From Arbacia lixula (lineage: Eukaryota; Echinodermata; Echinoidea; Arbacioida; Arbaciidae), in NCBI GenBank assembly GCA_963669155.1, contig OZ022594.1, forward strand, positions 18,655,302 through 18,719,301: 64,000 nt of DNA, read 5' to 3'. The notes under the pieces are model-generated. The model saw nothing but the letters and a program-made list of their open reading frames with translations, was not told the DNA's origin and did no database searches. This document shows, piece after piece, positions 23,573 to 35,145 of this stretch. The stretch's first letter is position 1. Each line of letters starts with the position of its first letter. The translations under genes were made by a program, and so were the position numbers.

Positions 23573-24726
23573 ATGATGGGTGCTTGCCTACAAGTTCTTG
23601 CTCTAATCGTGCTCTCCGCTGTCGTCGGAGGGTGCTGGGACCTTAATTCGACATGTCCCGGTAACGGAGATACCAAGACTCCACCAACCCTTCAGGCTTG
23701 CCAAGGCTTAGACCGATCATCCGGCGAACTGCTTCCTAGCCAGGATGCGAAGAGCAATTGGGATAGTTTCGAAGGGTCCTTGAGATGGATGACGCGGTCT
23801 CCATCTCCGGATCACATTATCACGACAGCATTTGACCCTTGTATGTACAACTCTTGCGGAGGACATGTAGGGAGTCAGCCGTGATTAGAGACATCGGACG
23901 GGGTCGGGTTTCTTTGCTCGTGTCCTCTGGGATATTTCGGTAGCAACTGCAATCTTCAGTGGGATATTGGATTCTATGACGATGACGCTTTGCACATGCT
24001 ATCATTACCCGATTTCTCCCGTGCGGGTGCGCAATATCCTGCACCAAAAAGACAATACTATCTTGATATTCCCGTCCACGTGGTATTCGATTACGTATTA
24101 TACATCATATTTCATTCGAAGTTGTTCAAAGTGAGATATGGTGTTGTAGACTGGGTCTTCGTTATGGAAATTGAGTCAATGGGGGAGGGTGGACTAGCAA
24201 TGGACAGCGAACGTCGATGGCTGTACATTGGGAACCCAGAAATGAAAGCCATTAAAGGATACCTCCTTCCTTCATTATATCAGATCAACATCCAATTTAA
24301 AGGAGATCCATTCCAACTAACTCTCTCCACTAAACACGAGCTGCTTTACTGGGTTTACAACACAAGCATCATGAGATGTGAGCTCTTGAGCTGTAGTGGC
24401 AGTGAGATGCTAGTGACCATGGTGACAGGCTTTGGCATGTTTGGCCGAGCAGAGCATGCTTCACCATGGCAACGGAGTCTGGTGATAGATGTTGTCACAG
24501 GAAGTCTGTTTTGGATAGAAACATACTTTGACAATAAAAAAGTGTATTCGTCATGACCAATTTCGATGGCTCTTCGTCAAAACTCTTGTTAGAAACCGCC
24601 GAAACAGACTTTCATGTCTATCTAAACATCTTTCTAGCTTCTCACGATGGATGGCTCGTGCATTACCACATTAATTCTAGTCAGTTCTGGGATCTTAAAG
24701 ATTGTCCGTCCCTTTTGCAAGCTTAA
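23573..24726 (+). pseudogene. Secreted EGF plus YWTD/LDLR-class-B-like gene, intronless, disrupted
   Basis: From ATG 23573 a signal peptide (MMGACLQVLALIVLSAVVGG) leads into a Cys-containing linker and an EGF-like domain: C-MYNS-C, then GFLCSCPLGYFGSNC. The third EGF cysteine position is occupied by an in-frame TGA (23882-23884); the frame resumes without shift. A 190-residue region follows with YWTD-type repeats (MDSERRWLYIGNP, LSTKHELLYWV, GSLFWIET). At 24548-24553 the frame shifts by one base and continues VMTNFDGSSSKLLLETAETD to a TAA at 24724. Nonsense plus frameshift indicate a pseudogene, possibly a retrocopy because no intron is seen. AATAAA motifs lie just downstream. A shorter copy is at 27816-28100. 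Confidence 0.7.
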
Positions 24727-25518
24727 AATTTGAAATCGTCTATCACGATCGTAAATTGAATAAAGTGTGATTCAACACCATTTTCTAAGAATAAAGCATG
24801 TTGAAGCTTTCTGTATGTGTAAAAATTTCAGCCGTGAAATTTCAAACCGACTTTTTTCGTACTACGAAAAAAGTATTAGTCTTTGTTACAGTATCTATGT
24901 GGTTATTATGCATGTGTGAAATCCTAATTTTATGAGTAATTACCAAACTTTGGAGATGATTCCTTCCATAGAACAATTTTTTTCATAATGCGTTTTATAA
25001 TTTAACAAACAGATTAATCAATAAAGCAGATATTTCAACACAAACTGCTAAGAGCCTGAGGTAAAGACTATTAATCAGACGTTGTTTACGTGCATTATTT
25101 GAATTTTACGCTACGTATCAGTTTCAAATTAAGAATATACAGCTTGCTAGCACTTGTCTATATGTTTTGCCAATGTTTCGAGGGTTTTGTGGTGATCTGA
25201 AAAAGGGACGGGCTGTCTTTAAATATGAAAGTAGCGATTCTTTCTTAGAGACCCCGCCGAGCTTAAAGACGTCTAAATGGATTCGGGACCCGAAGTACGA
25301 AGTTCTTATCTTGCAGGAGCTGTTCCCTATATTTTATAACAATCCGTGAACGCATCACTGTTATGAGATTTGTCTTTGGCCAAGCACGTGATTCTTCTTG
25401 ATATCAAACTCGTATCCGGCCACTAACTTATGTTCGTTATATCATTCTAATGACGTCATTGAGAAAAAATATCCTTCTGATCATTGGTTAAGCCAATGAT
25501 GATGTCCAGTCTGAATTC
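24727..25518. other. Intergenic, no gene seen
   Basis: AT-rich. AATAAA at about 24759 and 24791 may be fossil poly(A) signals of the preceding gene. Confidence 0.4.
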
Positions 25519-26010
25519 TTAAAGGGGAAATTCACCGTCATGTTAAGTCGGCTTGGATAAAATTAGAAGCATGAAAAGAAGACATAAGTAAAGGTTAGAA
25601 TAATATCCATCAAAGAAGAATAAAATTTTGAATTCTTAAATTTTGTAACGTCACTGGCGAGCTACGCTGATTTAAAGTGTGTATAATGATTTTGTGGCAA
25701 AAGTCATTTTTCTTTAAGGAATATATTCGTATATCATCTTACCTATACATTTAATATAGCATTAGACACATGTGTCTCTTTATGCATATAACTCCATGAA
25801 AAAGAGTTATACAAGAGAAGAGCAATTTATGGAATCATACCAAGCACAACATATCGGCGTGCAACTCGAAAATGACGTGGGAAAAAAAACACTTTTAAAA
25901 TATCATAACTCTCTTATCCTTCGACGGATTTTCGTCACATCTTCGCTTATAATTACGTTTCCTCCATTTTCTGCTTCAATCAAAATCAGGTTTATAATTT
26001 TCCCTTTATT
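25519..26010. mobile_element. TTAA-family MITE, copy 4
   Basis: TTAA at 25519-25522, then AGGGGAAATTCACCG; the right half carries the complementary CTTATCCTTCGACGGATTTT and CTTCAATCAAAATCAGG. More diverged than the other copies. Confidence 0.6.
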
Positions 26011-27815
26011 CTACTTCGAGTGAGTGGTGAAACATGACACATTTCCATTTGATGCATTCTTCCTTCAGAACTTCCTTGATTAAAAAAAATGATTTTCTAT
26101 TTGTAATCATGACAGAACGTCGGCTTTATAATATGCTTCTAAACAGCTCGACACTTAGTACTTTACATCAATATGAAAGGTCTGCCAGTGTCATTGGAAA
26201 TTCGGAAGTTTTAATGTTAATATTTATAAGTTGTATCCGTTGCTGCTGTTTCGGGTCTGGTTTGTGGAAAACTTCACGGATGGGTAACGACACAACTGCA
26301 AACTTCTCTTCCTCATGCTGGTCCTTGTCTCTGGCATTCGTTACCATTACCCCTTTGTTCGTTATGTTTCAATAATGCATTTAAAAAGCTATTAAAAAAA
26401 AACACTTGCTCTCATTTTATGACAATTAATTCAACAATTTCCCTTCTTCAGTATATGGCTGTAGTTTAAATCCAGTGTTTCAATCATAGTACTAACCATT
26501 CTATGTATGCGCCTGGTGCATTCAAATGTACCATTTTCCATTTCTTTATTATGGGGTTCAATTTTTTGGATGGTTATTTAGCTAAATTTCTTTGTCACAG
26601 TATACTCCTTTCTCATTTTTTAATTTATTTATGTATTGTTTACCTATATGGCATCTTTTTAAAGATTGTACATACATGTACGTGCTACTTGCTTTAATGT
26701 AATGGAAATAAAGTTCAAATTCAATTTAAATTCATGTGTACATTATGTAATATGATTACAAAAGATTTCAGGTGTGGTTATAACAAATTGTTTTCATCCC
26801 CTTTATGTACAAAATCTACACGTTAGACCTATTTCCCCATTAATCATAGCACTTGAATGCGCATCACTATACTATACCATTTTTTGATAGATTTACGAAA
26901 ATTGAACTGAAGAAGGAGAGTGTAATTTATGTTGCACAATTATTATTAATTATGTGATACACACAATTTCGTAAGCATACAGGTCAAAATTTGCCCAAAC
27001 GTGAAAATCTCATCAAATGTTCAAAGGATTACTACAGGAATAATACTTCATGACATGCCAGAAACCTGTATCTTAAAAAATTACTTCTTCTGACATGTCC
27101 GATGTTTATATTTTAGCTTTGTTCGATTTGTAACTCAGTTTGGAGGTTGTTTTTTCTTCAAAAGTGTCAAAAGCGTTGTTTATTCCAAAACGTCGTATTA
27201 TTGTATTGAGCCTGATCTATACGTAAAGATCGACGATCGTAAGAAATACAATCTAAGACAGTCATTGTTTGGTTATTAGTGTAAATCCATCTTGACCTAT
27301 GATTTGAGATGCTTCATTTTCTTTAACGACGTACAATTCATACGTTTGTCTTTGGAAGTAACCTTGCTGTATCTTTGGTAAGATAATTTTTGTATTAGAA
27401 CTATCACGATACTTCAACAAATGCTTATAAATTGTTGTTTTTATCAATAAATCAAAATTCAATTTCAATTCATTTCATATTTTTCGGACGTTTACTAAAT
27501 CGTTCTGCTTATGCTAATATAGATCCTTATTTGGGGACTGAAATAACTACAAAATGTATAAATGGGGCACGCCCACTTTTAGAAACAGCTGAGTGAGCTG
27601 ACAGAAAAGGAAGGTTAGTGTACCACGGTGGTAGTCCCGTACTTCGCTATATGGTTTCATCCACGTGCAAAATAATTAACGGCAATGCTCATGCACCATA
27701 CCGTGTGTAGAGCTTGTGGTCGCTACTGACAAATGCACCGTTACGGTACCGTAGTACCGCGGCAGAAGTTAACATTGGCATCACTTCATTAAATCATTAA
27801 ATCATTAAATCACGT
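26011..27815. other. Intergenic, no firm gene
   Basis: Very AT-rich. A 59-codon minus-strand open frame (26168-26347) has a coding-like composition but no recognised domain. Near 27785 the unit AAATCATT repeats three times right before the decayed EGF/YWTD copy. Confidence 0.4.
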
Positions 27816-28100
27816 GATCGACATCCAATTAAAAGGAGGTCATTCCAACTAACTCTATACACTAAACACGAGCTGCTGTACTCGGTGGACTACACAAGCA
27901 TCAGGAGATGCGGGCTCTTGAGCTGAAGTGGCAGTGAGATGCTAGTGACAGGCTTTGGCATGTTTGGTGAAGGAGAGTATGCTGAGCTATGGCAACGAAG
28001 TCTGGTGATATATGTTGTGACAGGATGTCTATTTTGGACAGAAAAATACCATGAAAATAATTTGATGACGGTTGTCATGGCAAATTTCGATGGTTATTAA
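27816..28100 (+). pseudogene. Partial decayed copy of the EGF/YWTD-like gene
   Basis: Alignable with 24286-24575: shared CTAACTCT and AACACGAGCTGCT blocks, GGCAGTGAGATGCTAGTGAC and GGCTTTGGCATGTTTGG. A one-base deletion near 27838 breaks the frame, and the cysteine codon TGT of the first copy is TGA here (27924-27926). It keeps GCLFWTEKYHENN and MANFDGY. It ends about 140 bp from the P450 B stop codon, so P450 and EGF/YWTD copies alternate in this cluster. Confidence 0.75.
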
Positions 28101-28238
28101 ATTTGTACAAGAAGATGACGTTATTTTCCAAGTTTATATGCATTGTGTGTGTGTGTTTGTGTATGTTCATTTAACATTAATTTTACAAGAAAATAATCAT
28201 TTGACGAAACGTGTCGTTTAAAAGCTTCTATGCCCAAT

Positions 28239-28417
28239 TTAGCGTTTCACCAATTTCACCCGGAAGTCTTTTGGCAGGAGGGTCTGGACGCAATGGCTGA
28301 TGGAGTAGTCCGGGGAATCTCTGGCGGGGAGGCGGATGAGACACCGCTGCAGCACGGACGTCGCAATGAGAAAGAACTCCATCTTAGCCAGCTGCTCACC
28401 AAGACAGCTCCGAGGAC
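28239..28417 (-). CDS. P450 gene B exon 6
   Basis: Acceptor ATCCCAG, then [20 protein letters not shown] and the same FRVKLVKR C-terminus and TAA as gene A. Confidence 0.95.
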
Positions 28418-31400
28418 CTGGGATGAATCGAAATTGAAGTGAATGAATGAGATGATTGATTGATTTCATGGAGTCATTACCAGCATTCGAATAGAGATAT
28501 ACTGTGATAATAGTCGAGGCTGGCCCATGGTTGAATAATGGTCACTGACGGAAAAGTCACCACTGAAGTTAAGTTGGTTTTAATATAAGCAGAAATAGAA
28601 GAGGAACATTTTAGTGAAGTTTTGACAAAAAACTATTAATGGATAAGAAAGTTACAATCATTTCAAGTTTTTATATTGTGACGTTGAGAGGTCAGTTGTA
28701 CCTAAGCCAAATGGCAAATAGGCGTTGTTCTTGACGAATTCTCGCTGGTCTGCACTCAAGAACCTGGCTGGGTCGAACTGGTCTGGGTGGGGAAAGGTTT
28801 CTGGGTCATGATGAATCGCCAGAATGTTGGCCCTGAGGACGGACCCAGCAGGGATCAGGTGGTTTCCGACACTGAGGTTGGCGTTACAGGTGTGAGGAAG
28901 ACCAATGGGCGCCACTGGACGGAGGCGCAGTATTTCCGTCAGGGTTGCTTCAGTGAAAGGCATCTGCTTCCGGTCCTCGTATGAAGGCGCTCTCTCTTGG
29001 CCAATGACTGAGTCGATCTCTTGGATAACCTACACATTTCAAATTAATTCAAGATAAACATGATTAAAGATGCCGCCTTGGGTCACAGCTTTGTTCAAGG
29101 GTGTAGCCCATTTGAATATGATAAAAATTTAACCTTTTCCACAGGGGAAAAAATCATTCAATGAATTATGTTGCAGTTTTCACTGAGAATACTAAAACTG
29201 ATGTAATATTATGAACGAAGATTCATTCACTTTGGTACCCTCATAGTGGTGCAATAAAAGAGTATCTTTTATGATGCTAACACAATTATCAAGGTTAAGA
29301 TGTTTCCAGTTACAGAAAATCGGGAATTGTTGCTATGCAATTAAGTATCCATATCTCTTAGGAGTGCCACAACTGACCCATGCAATACTCCTGTAATCTT
29401 GAGGGCTGTGGACACTGGACACGGTTCCTATAGAGGCTATGGTCGGCCAAGGTATAAACAGTTGGTGACTTACCTTCGTTTGTATATCTGGATGGTCTGC
29501 CATCAACAGGAAGAACCATGTCAGTGATGTGGCAGTCGTCTCAGTCCCAGCGATAAACAGTTCTAACACGCACATCCAGATATCAGACTTGTCAAAGTAC
29601 GCAGCGTCCCCACTAGCCACCAGTCGGCGATCCTCGGCGATAAACATATCAATAATGTCCCGGATGTCATTAGGGTCAAAGGTCGTCTCATGTTCGGTCA
29701 CTTGCCTCTCGATGAATTTTTTGAGCCCGACGATGTTGCGTCCTGCAGGGAAGAGCCCGATCAGAACCGGAAATCGCATCAGCAGCCGTCTGAGCACGAG
29801 CGGAGCAGAAGGGCGCCCGAGGAGGTTTTTGATCTGATGCATCAAGACGACAAACTGGGGGTCTCTGTTCAGGGAAAGATGGTTAAAGGGATAGTTCACC
29901 CTGAAATCACTTTAGCTTCAATAAAAGGAGACGCATGAAAAAAAAAACATATTAGTGAAGGTTTGGCGAAAATCGGTGAAAGGAAAAAAACTTTCTTTTC
30001 GATCCTTTCACCGATTTTCGTCAAACCTTCACTTATATGTTTCATTCACGATTGTGCTTTTATTGAGACCAAGTTATCTTCACGGTGAACTGTCCCTTTA
30101 AGGGCTAAAACTGTTTACACACCACTGATGTAATTTTGCACATCTACTGCACACAAATCCCATACAGCCGTATTTTGCCTGACACGCCAAAGGTTAAAGT
30201 ACAGAGTACGTAGAAGTGGTATTACGTAATTAAGACGGAACCGGTTTCTATTTCGTCATTTGTATTTTTCATCATTTTTAAACGGGTCTTTCCTCAAACC
30301 CTGGGCTCAAGCAAGAATTGGACATGAAGTCATAGCTGCAGCGCAATCGTACCTTGAGAGGCATATGGTATGACTATGACTTAAGGCCGTCGGAGATGAC
30401 ACGATCCGATCAGTCGTACGATTCTGCGACTGGCTGAATCGCAGGACCCGGTCATTGGATTTGTTCAAGAGTAAGGGTGCCACTTTTCCGGTCGAAGGCT
30501 CTTAGATTTACGGCTGCACAATCTTGTTGAAATCGTGTCGTTTGCGTCGCCCTTTAGATGAAACACTATAGCAGGACACTGATCCGGAATCCTAGGGCAT
30601 TATAGACTCCTACTAAAGGTGTTTACCTGTATTCATAGACCTGCCCAAACGTAATCGAGCAGATGACGTTGGACACTGCACAGTTGATGAAGTCGCCTGG
30701 ATTGACGCCCTCTATCGGCTGACCTTCCGATAGGATATCCAACAGTTTCCGCGCCTCGTTCGTGATTGTGGGCTCGATGTTGTGTTTGCCCATGCCGAAG
30801 TTCCGCAAGGAGGAGAGCGCGAATCGACGGAGTTGCTGTCTGTAGTGTGTGAAGACGATTCCTCCTGCGTGGTTCGGGAATAATGAAAAACCTGATCATA
30901 CCGTCGTGCCCTTATTTCATGTTTATAGTTACATCGATTCATAATGGTATAGAGCTGGGCCCTTTCTTATAAAGATTTGTGATTAATCAATCGTAACTTT
31001 GTGCATTATAGTGAAAGGGGATTGGACTTAATCGATTTACATTCATCGTAACTCTTCCCAAGACGAGACGCTTATTTCATCACAATAATGAAGTTTACTA
31101 ACCGGTAGACTCTTTAAAAATGACACAATGAAAATTAAAATCATATTATATCGGGGTCGAGGTCAGAAGGGTGTGTGTGTGTGTCCCTAGCTGTTGCATG
31201 AAATTTACATTAATGGTTACTCTGCCTTTAATGGTATCTACCATTGTAACATCGCTTGGCAGCCAATCAAATTCAAGGTTTCCATATGGAAAGGTTGCCA
31301 CTGGTAGCAACAAAGATACCATAAATGTTAAGTTTTATGCAACAAGCCCTGCTCTCAAGGTACAGTCGGAGACCTTCTAGCGTATTGGACTATAGGCTTC

Positions 31401-34400
31401 AGTCAAATTTCGTTTAAATGGTTGTATCCTGATTTGCCATACACGACATGGATGGTTTGCTGACAGACGGACAGACGGACCGACTGACATACGGAGTAAT
31501 CATCACCCACCCACCCACCCACCCACCATCTTCATGCGACCCGTGGCATCTTGAGGCCACCATAGATGACACGATCCGATCAAATGGCACAAATATACGA
31601 CTCTGCGACGCGCTGAATCGCAGCATGGACCTATGATGGATGGACTGCGCTCGGATAGACTTCCTTTGATCTATGATGTCGGCCTCATAAAAATTCAAGA
31701 CATTCAGGTGCTCTACCATTGTTAACTGAACAATTAACTGTATTTCTAATTAGGCAATACCTTCCTCTGAATAACAAAAGAAAATATATTTTGAGAAATA
31801 TGTCAACCGTTCAGCCTTCGCTGGAGCTCATAGCTGATCTTTTTACACATAATTAGTTTTGGGGTGAGCGAAAAGAAAATTTTGATAACATTGTAGAAAG
31901 ATTTTGGTCCGCAACTTGTTCGGACATCTCCGGACACGAAAATGAAGTTGTTTCCATAGAAGGTGAAACACTCAATAAACGATTTACAAGATATTTTTTT
32001 AAGGAAATATGATTGCCCAATGTGCAATATGACAAGTTTTCTACATCACTCATTTTATCACAAAAACAAAGTAACAATATAATCTGAAATTCACAGAATC
32101 GTATCATTATAAGATGTACTATAACTGCACATGCACTTCAGCTTATGAAGTGGTTCTGACCTCTGCGCATACAAAATATTTATTCCTCTTAATGCATCAA
32201 AAGTTCATATTGCATATTTGAAGGCGTTCGCGTCACTGGATCAAAGAACCAAGTGCTTTAAATATGTTAAATTGTGCTATCAATGAACGTGACTGGTGTT
32301 GGAATAAATTATTCTTCGTGCCGACTCCAGTTTTAACACCTTCCTGATTGCAGGATCTGGTCTTTGGACACCTACAAGAAGGTGAGGTCACATTTCAAGT
32401 CGTATATAGGCCTTTACTACTGCAGAATCGTTGCAAAGTCGTGTTCTCTGCGGTGGGCCTAACTGACTAAACGACACAGTCATGCAGGCCTCACGTTCTC
32501 AGTGCATGTACAGAGTCATTTAGTATTAAACTCTCGCATTTATTTGCTGGATTTATTGTTTTATTTGTCATAAACGAATATCATAAAAAAATATTGTCAA
32601 TTAACCAAGATTTGGAGTGTGTACTTCTCACTAAGATAAGGGGTGATAAAAGAATACCACGGAAGATGTTGATCATCGTGGTAGTAATATCGCTAAAGTA
32701 GTAATCTTTTGTGAGACAAAATATTACTACTTTAGCGAAAATAAAAGTAGTTCAACATCATGAATATGTTCCAGAAAATGCCATAATTTCGTCGTAAAAC
32801 ACTTGACCCGTTCAATACGCAGGGTTCAATGACGTGTCAGCGTACAATAATAGACATTCATATAAACTAGAGTACAAACTGTGAATATTTCCAATGGACG
32901 AAACTCCGCTTTGAAATTCGTCAAATATTAATTTTGTATGTTTGTTTGGAGCTTTGGCAAACATACCGTACCACTCCCCAACGGACTCTCCTTCTTGTAA
33001 GTCTAGTGTCACAATGAACCTTTTAGGGTGCTGTACATCTATTACAAGTGGACGTGGACTGCGTTCAGGTCCAATGACGTCATGTTGAAACTATGCGCAT
33101 GCCCAAAATCTTGAGAATTGGCTGCTCGGGTAACCTACACTGTAAAAATAACTGTAAATTAACAATATTTTTGACTTGTAAAATTACAAGTTTTGGCTGT
33201 TTTTCCATTATTACGGTATTTTTCTTGTAAAATGGCAGGGAAATCGTTTTTGTCTAGGAAGTCGGCTTAAGTTAACGGTTACAAGCTCATGTAACTGTTG
33301 ATAAACAAGAACCGCGTATTCATACAGGCCATCCTGTTTATTTACGAATTGTTCCCATAGTTCCATTTTCAGCAACGAGAATTTTCCTGTCCAAAAACAA
33401 CAAATTCCTTAATACAACAACATAAAACAAATAATACTGTTGATCAACATGTTTCTCGTATATCAATGGCCTTCCTTGTTCACTAACAGGAAGTTCTCGT
33501 GTAGTTCTGCACACTGTAAAACTAACTGTAAATTAACAGTCTTAGTTTGACTTGTAAAATTACAAGTTTGGGTTGTTTTTCCATTATTACGGTATTTTTC
33601 TTGTAAAATGGCAGGGAAATCGTTTTTGTCTAGGAAGTCGGCTTAAATTAATGGTTACAAGCTCATGTAACTGTTGATAAACAGGAATCGCGTATTCATA
33701 CAGGCCATCCTGTTTATTTACGAATTGTTCCCATAGTTCTATTTTCAGCAACGAGAATTTTCCTGTCCAAAAACAACAAATTCCTTAATACAACAACATA
33801 AAACAAATAATACTGTTGATCAACATGTTTCTCGTATATCAATGGCCTTCCTTGTTCACTAACAGGAAGTTCTCGTGTAGTTCTGCACACTGTAAAACTA
33901 ACTGTAAATTAACAGTCTTAGTTTGACTTGTAACATTACAAGTTTGGGTTGTTTTTCTATTATTACGGTACTTTTCTTGTAAAAATGGCAGGGAAGTCGT
34001 TTTTTTCTAGGAAGTCGGCTTGAAATAACGATTACCAGCTCGTGTAACTGTTGATAAACATGAATCGCGTATTCATACAGGCCATCCTATTTATTTACGA
34101 ATTGTTCCCATATAGTTCCATTTTCAGCAACGAGAATTTTCCTGTCAAAAACAACGAATTGTTTAATTAATCAACATAAAACAAATGTTACTGTTGATCA
34201 ACATGTTTCTCTTATATCAATGGGCTTCCTTGTTTACTAACAAGAAGTTCTCGTATAGTTCTGCATAGTATTAGGCTGTGAGGTGCATGGACACAACCCA
34301 GTCTGTTAACAACTATGTCTGGTAACACAGAATACACCCTAAATAAACCCTCTGGTTTCGAGGAGGAGCGAGGATGGGATTGGGGCATAGTCGTATCGAT

Positions 34401-35101
34401 AGTATTTTTTTGAGATGACCGCGTGCCTTTTTTCTTATTTTGATTTGCCTTTACTGTAAATGTACTAATACCATCTACGATACCATGGATACAGCAGGGC
34501 CTCGATTATAAGCATAATTGCGCCGTGACCATTATATCATTGCTACTTTGTTTGTATTGTTTCTTTGTTCATTTCTCTTAATTTGTAAATATGTGCTATA
34601 TTTTATAATGGTTAAATAGTTTTAAAAATGGTCTAAAGTTTTAACCATGTACCTCAAGGTCAGTTTCCAGTTCTAAAATAATATTGTAAATTATTGTATA
34701 TTGCAAATATCTTATACAGTTTTTTTTCTCGATTTCCCATGGTATTCACACATGTTACATTTTACCTGTAAAATAACTACTCGTCCTTTGGGCAGAGTTG
34801 ACAATCTCCCAACATTATCTCACCTGTGTAATCCACCATTTGCTTCATCACCTTCATTTCAAATCGATCTGAGGTGACGTCACTCCTCTTCACGAATAGC
34901 TTTCGAGCGAGTTTGGCACTCGAGACCAGGACAACGGGCTCGCCGTCAATATCCATGAGGACAAGATCGCCATACCTTAAAGGAACGAAGAAAGGGGTAA
35001 AGTGGGATGAGAGGGGGAACCATGGGTGGAGGAAAGAAGGGTAGTAAAGTGCGAAGAAGAGGGGGGAGTCACGGGTGGTGGAAGGTGAACGAACACGTGG
35101 G

Positions 35102-35145
<44 letters not shown>

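Noticed and set aside
23882..23884. Selenocysteine at the EGF position
   Set aside because: A downstream frameshift and a decayed sister copy make a nonsense mutation far more likely; no SECIS could be identified by eye.
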